A stretch of DNA of 34,004 nt from Ardenticatenaceae bacterium (GTDB taxonomy: Bacteria > Chloroflexota > Anaerolineae > Promineifilales > Promineifilaceae): NCBI GenBank assembly GCA_020634495.1, contig JACKBR010000049.1, forward strand, positions 1 to 34,004. The letters run 5' to 3'. Below, one piece after another: positions 1 to 7,269 of the stretch (position 1 is the stretch's first letter; every line of letters begins with the position of its first letter). The notes beneath the pieces are model-generated. The model did no database searches, was not told the DNA's origin, and saw only the letters and a list, made by a program, of their open reading frames with translations. Position numbers and translations under genes: made by a program.

Positions 1-445
1 TTTCCGACACAATATCGGCCCCCATCTCATTTAATGGCTCGGTGATGCGGCGCATGGGGCGCTTACGCAGCTGCTCGCTGCCGTCCAGCACGCTGGGGAA
101 GGCTTGCCCGGCCAGCAGCCCGGCCAGCAGGCGCATACCCGTTCCGGCATTGCGACAGTCTAGCGGGGCAGTTGGCGCTTGCCAACTATGCAGCCCACGT
201 CCCTCAATGGTTAAATCCCAGGCAATGTCAGACTGTTTGTCGATTTGCACAGAAACGCCCAGGTCTTGGATGATTTGCAGCGTTGCCAGCGTATCCCCGG
301 CAGGCAGCCAGCGGCGAATGGTGCTAGTGCCCTCCGCCAGCGAAGCCAGCATGACAGCACGGTGGCTAATCGACTTGTCGCCAGGCACAGAGATGGTGCC
401 TTGCAAGGGTGTTTTTTGCGGGCGAACCAGTAACTGTTTACTCAT
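1..445 (-). CDS. aroA: 3-phosphoshikimate 1-carboxyvinyltransferase (EPSP synthase), N-terminal part
   Basis: The enzyme joins shikimate-3-phosphate and phosphoenolpyruvate in the shikimate pathway to chorismate and aromatic amino acids (cytosolic). The reading frame starts at an ATG at 445-443 and runs off the window's left edge after about 148 codons, so roughly the first third is present. Visible family motifs are PGDKSISHRA near residue 21, NAGTGMRLLAGLLAG near residue 97 and LDGSEQLRKRPMRR near residue 120, all belonging to the first lobe of the EPSP synthase inside-out barrel. Its start codon overlaps the stop of the upstream SEC-C gene (ATGA), so the two are probably translationally coupled. 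It is the last visible gene of the operon beginning at 3771. Identity is secure; completeness cannot be judged. Confidence 0.95.
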   Translation of the reverse strand, partial: MSKQLLVRPQKTPLQGTISVPGDKSISHRAVMLASLAEGTSTIRRWLPAGDTLATLQIIQDLGVSVQIDKQSDIAWDLTIEGRGLHSWQAPTAPLDCRNAGTGMRLLAGLLAGQAFPSVLDGSEQLRKRPMRRITEPLNEMGADIVSE

Positions 446-1263
446 CGTTTCAGGCGGGCCACGCTGCGGGCTAGCTTTTGCGTTTTTACATCGGGGCGAT
501 TGGCGTCCAGGCGGGCGACAGGGGGGCGGTGCTGGTTTTTGGCTTCTTGCAAGGCGTGGTGTACCAGCAAATGGCTGTGCTTTCGCATGAAATCGGTGTG
601 GCTGGCGTTGGGCATTTCTGCCAGAAATGCTTCTTTTGCCGTCTCAATTTTTTCTTTGATGTTGGTGATTTCGGCGATGGGCAGGTAAGCGGCCGTTGTG
701 CTAAATTCCAGATGATCGGCCACAGGCACCAGCCGGGTGAGGATGAGTTCACCAACCTCCACGTTGCCGCGCCCACCCGCTTCGTACACTTCAAAAGTTT
801 CCTCAGTGAAATAGTCACGCAGCTGCAATGCCTGGCCTTCGTAAGCCGTGAGTTCGTACAGGCTGCCCGCGCCCACCCCTGCCCAGTCAGTGGCAACTTT
901 TTGCTGATGGGTAGATAAGTCCTCCAGCTTCTCTTGGGCATAAAGCTCGATGAGTCGTTGGCCATCTGCCTGGGTGTAATCAAATACAAACCAGTCAAAG
1001 AAGCGCAGCGCCTCTGGCTGGCTCATCTGTTCCGCATTGGCAGCATCGTACAGCTCGTCCCAGTACAGGGGGAGCGCCGTGGCAAATGCTTCGGCAAAGC
1101 GCTCATCGCGGGCAAATTTAAGCAGGTCGCGCCGGATGAAGCTGGCTGCGCGCTGCACCAGGCTTTTCTCTTTTTCCGCTTCCTGGTCTTCCTTCATGTG
1201 GCATTTTTTATATTTGAGGCCGCTGCCGCAGTAGCAGGGTTCGTTTCTGCCGGGTTTGCTCAT
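442..1263 (-). CDS. SEC-C motif protein of unknown function
   Basis: This 273-residue protein opens with a SEC-C zinc-binding motif: GRNEPCYCGSGLKYKKCH at residues 5-22, giving the CxC-x8-CH ligand pattern known from the SecA C-terminus and from many stand-alone proteins. The rest is mostly helical and charged, with a low-complexity basic tail. I recognise no catalytic motif. The start at 1263 overlaps the stop of the upstream HAD gene (ATGA), and its own stop overlaps the aroA start, so it sits inside a tightly coupled three-gene block. SEC-C proteins bind zinc and often associate with ribosomes or SecB/SecA-related processes, but no partner can be read from the sequence. The family call is firm; the role is unknown. 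Confidence 0.85.
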   Translation of the reverse strand: MSKPGRNEPCYCGSGLKYKKCHMKEDQEAEKEKSLVQRAASFIRRDLLKFARDERFAEAFATALPLYWDELYDAANAEQMSQPEALRFFDWFVFDYTQADGQRLIELYAQEKLEDLSTHQQKVATDWAGVGAGSLYELTAYEGQALQLRDYFTEETFEVYEAGGRGNVEVGELILTRLVPVADHLEFSTTAAYLPIAEITNIKEKIETAKEAFLAEMPNASHTDFMRKHSHLLVHHALQEAKNQHRPPVARLDANRPDVKTQKLARSVARLKR

Positions 1264-2027
1264 AAGTTACCTTCCAGTTGCGCCAGGATGGGCAAAAGTT
1301 CTGTAAGATTAGCGATTGTGAAATTCGGCCGTACGCCCTCGAGTTCGCGGTCGAGGTGGGGCGGCGACATTAAAACGCTGGTTAAGCCTGCTTCGTTGGC
1401 TCCGGCAATGTCGTTGGCCGGACGGTCGCCCACAAAAACGGCTTCTTCTGGCTGTACGTCTAGCTGCTCCAATGCCTGCCAATAAATGAAGGGGTGCGGT
1501 TTCATGTAGCCAACATCGCCAGAGGTGAGCCGCACGTCCAGGTAGTCTAGAATGCCGAAGGCGCGTAGTTCTACATCGCGCATCCACATTGGCTGCATGG
1601 CGTTGGTGATGAGGCCGATTTTATAGCCGTTGTTTTTGAGTTTTTCTAGTACGGGGAGGGTGTCGTCGAAGGGGACAACGCCGGGAACGGCCGTCCAATT
1701 ATAAGCACGCAGCACGGCATCAATATCCAGTTGTGCCTCATCCAGGCCGCAGCTCAGCAAAAATTCCTGCATGACCTGGGCAAACGAAATCATAGCCCAC
1801 TCTTTTTTGGCTTCTGTCCAGGCGTGGATGAGGGTTTGGCGGAATTGGGTCCAAAAGTTGTCGAAGGGGGGCAGGGTGTGCCCGGAAGCTGTGAGGTAGC
1901 GATAGACGTTTTGCATGTGATTGGTTTCTATGTCTGCCATGTTGCCTTGCAGCCCAGACCAATCGATCAGGGTATCGTCCATATCAAACAAAATTGCTTT
2001 GATGCGCTGGTTTTCTCTGAAGCTCAT
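1260..2027 (-). CDS. HAD-superfamily hydrolase
   Basis: A 255-residue cytosolic phosphatase-like protein. Motif I is FDMDDTLI at residues 14-21, with the nucleophile Asp and the acid/base Asp two residues later. Motif II is the LITNAM segment near residue 138. A conserved Lys lies in the GYMKPHP segment near residue 175, and motif IV is VFVGDRPANDIAGANEAG near residue 198. A helical cap (residues about 25-110) is inserted after motif I, as in subfamily I HADs of the haloacid dehalogenase/phosphoglycolate phosphatase type. The substrate cannot be predicted. The gene follows DedA after 20 bases and overlaps the SEC-C gene by four bases (ATGA), consistent with one operon ending in aroA. Confidence 0.9.
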   Translation of the reverse strand: MSFRENQRIKAILFDMDDTLIDWSGLQGNMADIETNHMQNVYRYLTASGHTLPPFDNFWTQFRQTLIHAWTEAKKEWAMISFAQVMQEFLLSCGLDEAQLDIDAVLRAYNWTAVPGVVPFDDTLPVLEKLKNNGYKIGLITNAMQPMWMRDVELRAFGILDYLDVRLTSGDVGYMKPHPFIYWQALEQLDVQPEEAVFVGDRPANDIAGANEAGLTSVLMSPPHLDRELEGVRPNFTIANLTELLPILAQLEGNL

Positions 2028-2047
2028 TGTGCCTTCTTTAGAATGTT

Positions 2048-2722
2048 TTAGGCAGCGGGGCCAGCCTCGTTTGCCTTCTTTTCGCTGCGTGCTTTCAGGT
2101 ATTCGATAATCATCGGCAAAACGGAAACCAAAATAATGCCGATAATGACCAGTTCAAAATTGGCTTTTACAAAAGGTATGTTGCCAAAGAAGTTGCCCAT
2201 GAACAGGAAGAGGGTAACCCATAAAAAGCCGCCGAGGACGTTGTAGGAAATGAAACGGCCGTATTCCATCGTACCAACCCCGGCCACAAACGGGGCAAAG
2301 GTGCGCACAATGGGCACAAAGCGAGCCAGCACGATTGTTTTGCCGCCATGTTTGGCATAAAAGGCCTCTGTCCGTTCCAGATACTCTTTTTTCAGCACTT
2401 TTTTTAGCCAGCGGTTTTGTGTGTCAAAAATTGCCAGGCCCAGCTTGTGACCAATCCAATAATTTACCGTGTCGCCTAAAACGGCCGCTACAAATAAAAG
2501 CCCCCACATTAAATAGATATTCAAGGAGCCTAATGCGGCAAACGTGCCTGCGGCAAATAACAGCGAATCACCTGGCAAAAACGGCGTTACGACCAGGCCC
2601 GTCTCGATAAAGATGACGACAAACAGAAAGGCGTATGTCCAGGTGCCGTAATCTTGAATGACTATACTTAAATATTCATCTAGATGAAGAAACAAATCCA
2701 CAATACTTTTTAGGAAATCCAT
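2048..2722 (-). CDS. DedA family membrane protein (candidate undecaprenyl-phosphate translocase)
   Basis: A 224-residue polytopic inner-membrane protein with the DedA/SNARE-associated signature. ETGLVVTPFLPGDSLLFAAG occupies about residues 41-60 and HGGKTIVLARFVPIVRTFAP about residues 125-144, including the conserved Arg residues and the re-entrant-loop GDS segment. Four to five hydrophobic helices are visible. DedA members such as UptA are known to recycle undecaprenyl phosphate across the membrane for cell-wall synthesis; others act in membrane-potential homeostasis or lipid scrambling, so the substrate here is inferred. It lies 26 bases downstream of a DUF368 gene, the second known family of undecaprenyl-phosphate transporters, which supports a lipid-carrier role. 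The tail is charged and Lys/Glu-rich. Confidence 0.9.
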   Translation of the reverse strand: MDFLKSIVDLFLHLDEYLSIVIQDYGTWTYAFLFVVIFIETGLVVTPFLPGDSLLFAAGTFAALGSLNIYLMWGLLFVAAVLGDTVNYWIGHKLGLAIFDTQNRWLKKVLKKEYLERTEAFYAKHGGKTIVLARFVPIVRTFAPFVAGVGTMEYGRFISYNVLGGFLWVTLFLFMGNFFGNIPFVKANFELVIIGIILVSVLPMIIEYLKARSEKKANEAGPAA

Positions 2723-2748
2723 CGTGTACCTTGTTGGTTTTTGGCAAA

Positions 2749-3771
2749 TTAATTATTTGTTTCCATGCGGATAGCCAGGCGATCGATGAGGAGAATAACA
2801 CTGATACCAACCAGTGCCAAGCCGACAGCGATGCCAAACTGAGTAAGGTCTGCCCCATTGCCTAAATCGGGCAGGATGTTGGCCTGCTCAATGACCAGCT
2901 TGTGGCCATCGCTGTTTAGCACAAATTGTCCGGCATCGTCTCGCAGCCAGTCCAAGTCCATCTTCCAGGGCCAAATTTTACGCAGGCTGCCCACCATCAA
3001 ACCGATGAGCAGCGCGACGGTCAGGTCGTGGTATTTTTTGAAGAGCCAGCCTAGCAACTGGGCAAAAGTAACGAGGCCAATCGCTGCGCCAATGCTAACA
3101 AAGATGAGGGGAACGGCCGCTTGCCAATCCCCTCCACGCAAGTCGTTTACTGAACCCAACACGTATTGGTATTTTCCCAAGAGCACCAGCAAGAAGGCTC
3201 CAGAGACACCGGGCAGAATGAGGGCACAGCTGGCAATGGCTCCGCTTAGAATGAGAAACCACCAATCATTTGGCGTGTGCAGGGGAACCAGACCAACCAA
3301 TAAGTAAGCGCCCACTGCGCCAACCAGCAGAATGGTAAAAAGCGTCAGGTTCCACTGCTTGAGGCGTTTGCTAACAACGAGCACAGAGGCCAGAACCAGA
3401 CCAAAAAAGAAGCTCCATAGATAAACTGGCTGGTTCTCTAGCAAGTTTTCCAGGGCATGGGAAAGCGTAATGATGGCGATGAGAATGCCAATAACGATTG
3501 AAAGCAAAAATTCCCAGTTAAGCGTTTGGAAGATTTCTTTAATGCGAAATTTGAACACGGCTTGTAGAAAGTGGGGACGACCGACCGTACGGATGGAGTC
3601 AATTAGCTCTTCGTAAATGCCAAGGATAAAGGCCATGGTGCCGCCAGACACGCCGGGCACAATATCTGACGCGCCCATGCAGACGCCGCGGGCAACAATG
3701 CCGAGATATTCAGGGATGGTGCGCTGTTTTTTGGGGGAAACGGCCGTTTCCTCAGTTGTCGTTTTTTGCAT
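2749..3771 (-). CDS. DUF368 family membrane protein (PopT-like polyprenyl-phosphate transporter)
   Basis: A 340-residue polytopic membrane protein with two inverted copies of the DUF368 signature: MGASDIVPGVSGGTMAFILG at about residues 33-52 and ALILPGVSGAFLLVLLGKYQ near residue 190. Eight or more hydrophobic stretches follow. DUF368 proteins (PopT) were shown to return undecaprenyl phosphate from the outer to the inner membrane leaflet. The assignment to this family is secure; transport by this member is inference. It is the first gene of the minus-strand operon running to aroA and is preceded by a 470-base gap with hairpins. Residues 9-12 (ETAV) are encoded by an ACGGCCGT palindrome inserted in a poorly conserved N-terminal tail. 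A region with many Asp and Trp near residue 265 looks like a soluble loop. Confidence 0.9.
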   Translation of the reverse strand: MQKTTTEETAVSPKKQRTIPEYLGIVARGVCMGASDIVPGVSGGTMAFILGIYEELIDSIRTVGRPHFLQAVFKFRIKEIFQTLNWEFLLSIVIGILIAIITLSHALENLLENQPVYLWSFFFGLVLASVLVVSKRLKQWNLTLFTILLVGAVGAYLLVGLVPLHTPNDWWFLILSGAIASCALILPGVSGAFLLVLLGKYQYVLGSVNDLRGGDWQAAVPLIFVSIGAAIGLVTFAQLLGWLFKKYHDLTVALLIGLMVGSLRKIWPWKMDLDWLRDDAGQFVLNSDGHKLVIEQANILPDLGNGADLTQFGIAVGLALVGISVILLIDRLAIRMETNN

Positions 3772-3893
3772 AGTTTTCTCGCTAACGTTTTAGATTTTGG
3801 ATTCAAACAAACGTGGAATTATAGCACAGCTCTGGCAGACAACGAGCGCCTACCCCGAAAACAAAAAAGAAGGTAATCGCAGAAACCCACATC

Positions 3894-3916
3894 GCCGGAG
3901 GCTGAAGCCATCCGGC
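3894..3916. repeat. Compact hairpin in the 3772-4243 gap
   Basis: GCCGGA-GGCT-GA-AGCC-a-TCCGGC folds into a ten-pair stem with one bulged A. It lies about 120 bases upstream of the DUF368 start on that gene's strand, where it would sit in the leader RNA. It has no adjoining T run, so it is not a standard terminator; it may be a REP-like intergenic repeat. Confidence 0.6.
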
Positions 3917-4025
3917 TAATTATGGAAGCCAGATTGGGCTTGAAAAACAGACCCTTTGGGCCTTTCACAGGTAGCTGGGGCGTTCACGCCTTCGCGTGTA
4001 CGGCAGGAAAACCAGAATGCGATTT

Positions 4026-4073
4026 CCCTCCCCCAAAAGAGGAGAGCTCCGGGGGAGGGGGTCCCGGAGCTCT
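4026..4073 (-). promoter_or_regulatory. Two mutually exclusive hairpins in the gap before the DUF368 operon
   Basis: Arms 4043-4053 (AGAGCTCCGGG) and 4063-4073 pair perfectly over 11 bases with a nine-base loop. Arms 4026-4034 (CCCTCCCCC) and 4051-4059 also pair perfectly over nine bases. Because 4051-4053 is needed by both, only one can form at a time, an attenuator-like geometry. No T run follows either, so termination is not obvious. On the minus strand they lie between the acyl-CoA dehydrogenase and the DUF368 gene. The function is inferred only from geometry. Confidence 0.4.
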
Positions 4074-4180
4074 TATAAAAGGAGAAAAAGTTGTGTGTCC
4101 TTGCGTGCTTTTTATTATAAGGATGCCAATTGTGCCGTAAATGGGACAATGGCACTATATTTTTGAAATGGGGTTTGGGG

Positions 4181-4238
4181 TGAAGCATAAGGCGTGAAAC
4201 GTGATATTTTCTGAAGATGCATCACGTTTCACGCTTCA
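4181..4238 (-). terminator. Long inverted repeat just after the acyl-CoA dehydrogenase stop
   Basis: Arms 4192-4205 (GCGTGAAACGTGAT) and 4221-4234 are perfectly complementary over 14 bases around a 15-base loop. A flanking TGAAG/CTTCA pair at 4181-4185 and 4234-4238 extends the symmetry. It starts six bases beyond the stop at 4244 on the minus strand, the position of a terminator or mRNA-stabilising hairpin. No T tract follows, so Rho-independent termination is uncertain. Confidence 0.5.
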
Positions 4239-4243
4239 ATTTC

Positions 4244-5398
4244 TTATTTGCGGAACAGCTCGCGTACAATGATTTCGCGCTGAATCTGGCTGGTGCCTTC
4301 ATAAATCTGGTAAATTTTGGCATCACGCATCAGCTTTTCTACCGGATATTCCGACATGTAACCGTAGCCGCCAAAGACCTGCACCGCATCGGTGGCGATC
4401 TTCATGGCTTTATCGGCGGCGTAGGCTTTGCCAAAGGCAGAGTACAGCGTGTTGCTGAGACCTTCATCTACGGCCCAGGCCGATTTCCAAACGAGCAGGC
4501 GGGCCGCTTCAACTTCCATGGCCATATCGGCAATCATGTGGCCAATGACCTGATGTTTCCAAATGGGCTGTCCTTTGACCACGCGCTCTTTGGCATAGCG
4601 AATGGCTTCATCCAGGGCACGTTGGGCCACGCCCACAGCCCCAGCGGAGGTTGGCGGGCGGCTGCGGTCGAACACTTTCATGGCGATGAGGAAACCTTTG
4701 CCTTCTTCACCTAGCAGGTGGCTGGCGGGCACTTTGACGTCTTCGAAGATGAGTTCGGCCGTATCAGAAGCGTGCTGGCCCATTTTGTTGAATGGCTTGC
4801 CTACGCTGACGCCTTCCCACTCCCGGTTGACCACGAAGCAGCTCATGCCGTTGTAACGCTGCTCGATGTCTGTGTAGGCAAAAACGGTGTAGAAGTTGGA
4901 AACGGTTGCCCCGGTAATGAATGTTTTAGAGCCGTTGAGGATGTAATGATCGCCAACTTTGCGGGCAGTGGTTTTGATGCCAGCCACGTCGGAACCTGCT
5001 TCTGGTTCGGTAAGGCCATAGCTGGCCATTTGTCCATCTGCTAAACGGCCGCAATATTCTTTCTTTTGGGCCTCGGTGCCAGCAATGAGCACGGGCAAGA
5101 TGGCCAGCCCATTAACGCCCATGGCCGTGCTCATGCCGGAACAGCCCCAGGCGAGCTCTTCTGAAACCATGCACTCTTCAAAGAGGCTGAGGCCGAGGCC
5201 GCCATACTCTTCGGGGACGTTGAGGGTGGTAAAGCCGAGTTCTTGGGCTTTTTTGATGACGGGCCAGGCATATTCGTGCGTCTGGTCGTAATGTTCGGCA
5301 ACTGGGGCCATTTCGTTGCGGGCGAAGTCGCGGGCCAGCTGCTGTATCATTTTTTGTTCATCATTAAGGGAAAAGTTGACTGTGCTGTTGTTGCTCAT
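4244..5398 (-). CDS. Acyl-CoA dehydrogenase
   Basis: A 384-residue FAD flavoprotein of the short/medium-chain acyl-CoA dehydrogenase type, oxidising acyl-CoA to 2-enoyl-CoA and passing electrons to electron-transfer flavoprotein. The order is standard: N-terminal helical domain (residues 10-120); middle beta domain with YGLTEPEAGSDVAGIKTTA near residue 130 and the GSKTFITGA strand; C-terminal helical domain with QVFGGYGYMSEYPVEKLMRD and YEGTSQIQ. The Glu of the YEGT segment (residue 367) is the expected catalytic base. The length is normal and no residue is missing. The chain length of its substrate (fatty acid or branched-chain amino-acid derived) cannot be decided. No other beta-oxidation gene or ETF gene is adjacent; the gene appears to be single. 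Confidence 0.93.
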   Translation of the reverse strand: MSNNSTVNFSLNDEQKMIQQLARDFARNEMAPVAEHYDQTHEYAWPVIKKAQELGFTTLNVPEEYGGLGLSLFEECMVSEELAWGCSGMSTAMGVNGLAILPVLIAGTEAQKKEYCGRLADGQMASYGLTEPEAGSDVAGIKTTARKVGDHYILNGSKTFITGATVSNFYTVFAYTDIEQRYNGMSCFVVNREWEGVSVGKPFNKMGQHASDTAELIFEDVKVPASHLLGEEGKGFLIAMKVFDRSRPPTSAGAVGVAQRALDEAIRYAKERVVKGQPIWKHQVIGHMIADMAMEVEAARLLVWKSAWAVDEGLSNTLYSAFGKAYAADKAMKIATDAVQVFGGYGYMSEYPVEKLMRDAKIYQIYEGTSQIQREIIVRELFRK

Positions 5399-5438
5399 TG
5401 TTTAGCTCCTTTTTTGATTTAATACCTATCCGAATATT

Positions 5439-5508
5439 AGCCACAGAGTGCACAGAGGTTTTTGAGTTTAGGTTCAAAGTCTCTAGATTCTCTTTTTCCT
5501 CTGTGGCT
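5439..5508. repeat. Intergenic CCACAGAG inverted repeat
   Basis: AGCCACAGAG at 5439-5448 is mirrored by CTCTGTGGCT at 5499-5508 around a T-rich middle. The same word recurs at 15653-15685 and, as CCGCAGAG/CCGCAAAG variants, at 13944-14016 and 26561-26651. It therefore belongs to a dispersed intergenic family in this genome. It lies in the 219-base gap between the PRC-barrel and acyl-CoA dehydrogenase genes; the rest of the gap holds no gene. Confidence 0.6.
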
Positions 5509-5617
5509 TTTTCAGATAGATTCTTAATGCAGAGGTGCGCCTAGCGGTCGCTGGGGGGCGCAGAGTTTGTCCACAGATTTAGCAGACTGTGGCGATTTTT
5601 CAGAATGAGTAAGGTAC

Positions 5618-6253
5618 TTATTCGGTTTGTTCTTCCTCATCTTCTAAACCTGCTGTTGGTTCGTCGGGCTGTGGGTCTGGGGCGGATTCGGCCGTTTTTT
5701 CTGGTTCTGCTGGCAGGGCAGAGGGGGGGGATGAAACGGGCGTAGATTGGGCAGCGTCGGGGTTTTCGGCGTGGGTCAGGTCGATGGTCATTACGCCATC
5801 TTCATCGCCGGTGTCGATTACGGCCGTTCGCGGGATGGTGCCATTTTTCTCGATGGGGCCTTCCACAAAGACACGCGAGAGGGCAAAACCAGTAATCTCG
5901 CCCTGTTCGCCCAGGATGATGTCGCCGATGGTGGCAACTTTGGTGCCGCCAGGGGTGTCTACTTCGCGCTTGTTGAGCTTGCTCAACCGCGTCCAGGCAA
6001 CTGATTCTGGCAGGTCGTTTTCTTCGCCAATCACGTCGCTGGCGCGTACCAAAATGGCATCGATGCCAAATACAACCACATTGGCGCGGGTAATGACAAA
6101 ATGTTTCCGCTTAATGAGTCCCTCTGACCCCAGGTAGATGCCGGTGATGTCCGTGAGGTCATTGCTCATGTAAATATCTTTGGCGTTGCCGAGGGAACGG
6201 CCGTCTGTGACGCTAATAATCTGTTTGCCGACTAAATCTTTGCCTAAACGCAT
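5618..6253 (-). CDS. PRC-barrel domain protein
   Basis: A 211-residue soluble protein. Residues about 1-80 form one PRC-barrel (RLGKDLVGKQIISVTDGRSL followed by short beta strands). Residues about 90-155 form a second one containing KVATIGDIILGEQGEITGFA. The remaining 55 residues are a disordered Pro/Ser/Glu-rich acidic tail. PRC-barrels are small beta barrels found in RimM and in the photosynthetic reaction-centre H subunit, and in many stand-alone proteins of unknown function. No catalytic residue is visible. It reads alone on the minus strand and its upstream gap carries an AT-rich repeat. The domain call is good; the biological role is unknown. Confidence 0.8.
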   Translation of the reverse strand: MRLGKDLVGKQIISVTDGRSLGNAKDIYMSNDLTDITGIYLGSEGLIKRKHFVITRANVVVFGIDAILVRASDVIGEENDLPESVAWTRLSKLNKREVDTPGGTKVATIGDIILGEQGEITGFALSRVFVEGPIEKNGTIPRTAVIDTGDEDGVMTIDLTHAENPDAAQSTPVSSPPSALPAEPEKTAESAPDPQPDEPTAGLEDEEEQTE

Positions 6254-6292
6254 GGTTTTGCCCCTTCCTTGTGTGAGTTTGCCAGTTTCCGA

Positions 6293-6353
6293 GTGAAAAG
6301 TAAAAAGTGAAAAGTAAAAAGTAGCCCACTTTTTACTCTATTACTTTTCACTT
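6293..6353. repeat. AT-rich tandem and inverted repeat
   Basis: A 14-base unit (GTGAAAAGTAAAAA) occurs twice in tandem at 6293-6306 and 6307-6320. It is followed by an imperfect inverted copy at about 6328-6353, so the segment can fold into a long weak stem. A short perfect palindrome (GACGCATTGCGTC, 6369-6381) follows. The segment lies between the divergent PRC-barrel and MerB-like genes and probably contains their promoters, but I can place no confident -35/-10 pair. Confidence 0.5.
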
Positions 6354-6518
6354 ATCACTGGCATTCATGACGCATTGCGTCTTTAAGAGATTATAGTGCG
6401 AGACGGGGCTGGGGTAAAGTGGGGATTTTATGGTGGGAAACGGCCGTTTTGAAGATGTGCATTTTTGTTTTACCATACGTCCAAAAATGGCTGTCAAGGC
6501 CAAAGGATTTGCCACAAC

Positions 6519-7199
6519 ATGAGCGACCCGGGCAAAATTTCTGACCATGATTTAGCGGTACGCACGTTTGTTTACCAGCAATTTGTGCAGACTGCCCGCC
6601 CGCCGACCGTGATGGAAACGGCCGTTCACTTCAACTTACCCCCAAACGACATCAAAAACAGCTACCAGCGCCTGCACGACAACCACTTTTTCTTTTTGGA
6701 ACCGGGCACGCTGGACATTCGCATGGCGAATCCATTTTCGGCCGTACCCACCAAATTCAAGGTGCAGGTGGGGCCGGTGGCGTATTGGGCCAACTGCGCC
6801 TGGGACATGCTGGGCATCCCCGCCGCGCTGCACCGGGATGCGGTGATTGAGGCAGCATATGAGGATGGGAGGGGAACGGCCGTACTCACTATCAGCAACG
6901 GCCAGCTGCAACACAGTGGCGGCGTCATTCACTTTCCCTTGCCTGTGCAGCAGTGGTACGACGATTTGATTTTGACCTGAGCCACCATGCTGCTCTTCCG
7001 GTCGGAAGAAAACATTGAAGCGTGGTGCCAGCAGCAGCAAATGCCGCTAGGCCAGATTCTCGCGCTGGAGCAAGTCTGGCAGCTTTCCCAGCACTGGTAC
7101 GCCAACCGCCTCTCGCCGGATTTTGCCGGAAGATCGGTTGAGCAAGCGGAGACAATCTTCCAAAAAGTTGGGCTATCAGATTCGTTTTGGCGCTTTTAG
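6519..7199 (+). CDS. MerB-like (alkylmercury lyase family) protein with in-frame TGA, probable selenoprotein
   Basis: Read through the TGA at 6978-6980, the gene encodes 226 residues. Residues 9-70 look like the winged-helix N-terminal domain of MerB. Cys93 and Asp96, in the NCAWDMLGIPAAL segment, match the catalytic Cys96-x2-Asp99 of E. coli MerB. The TGA is codon 154, 61 residues after Cys93; in MerB the second catalytic Cys159 lies 63 after Cys96 and just before the HVHFF strand, as the TGA precedes ATMLLFRSEE here. MerB cleaves carbon-mercury bonds and hands Hg2+ to MerA. No other mer gene is here, so the substrate may differ. I chose ATG 6519 because the family-like sequence begins there; an upstream in-frame start at 6465 is possible. 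The alternative is two genes separated by TGA, with ATG at 6987 six bases later. Downstream coding conservation and the hairpin after the TGA favour selenocysteine. Confidence 0.75.
6981..7009 (+). promoter_or_regulatory. Candidate bacterial SECIS hairpin after TGA 6978-6980
   Basis: TCTTCC (6994-6999) pairs with GGAAGA (7004-7009) around a GGTC loop (7000-7003). The loop starts 19 bases after the TGA; in E. coli fdhF the GGUCU apical loop starts about 18 bases after the UGA. A G-U dinucleotide in the loop is the known SelB-binding feature. The lower stem is weak (mismatched) in this copy. It was found by eye; no covariance score was computed. Confidence 0.6.
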
Positions 7200-7269
7200 C
7201 ACCTTGTTCGTTGGCAAGAGCTGTATTTTAACCCTTGTAGTTTGCTATCACATTTAGTATCATTTTCTC

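Noticed and set aside
42..590. A long plus-strand frame over aroA and the SEC-C gene.
   Set aside because: It is antisense to two well-supported minus-strand genes and shows no family features.
3890..4188. A riboswitch, tmRNA, 6S or SRP RNA, or a 90-residue minus-strand protein in the gap.
   Set aside because: None of the conserved cores of these RNAs is recognisable, and the ORF is low-complexity with no ribosome site or family features. Only hairpins can be claimed.
6981..7199. A separate small gene starting at ATG 6987 after the TGA, preceded by GCCACC.
   Set aside because: The GCCACCATG context is a eukaryotic-type coincidence with no bacterial ribosome site. The frame is continuous with the upstream gene across the TGA, and the product completes the MerB-like fold. 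I kept it as the alternative explanation only.
6519..7199. A complete mercury-resistance operon.
   Set aside because: No merR, merA, merT or merP gene is adjacent; only a MerB-like enzyme is supported, so mercury as substrate is uncertain.
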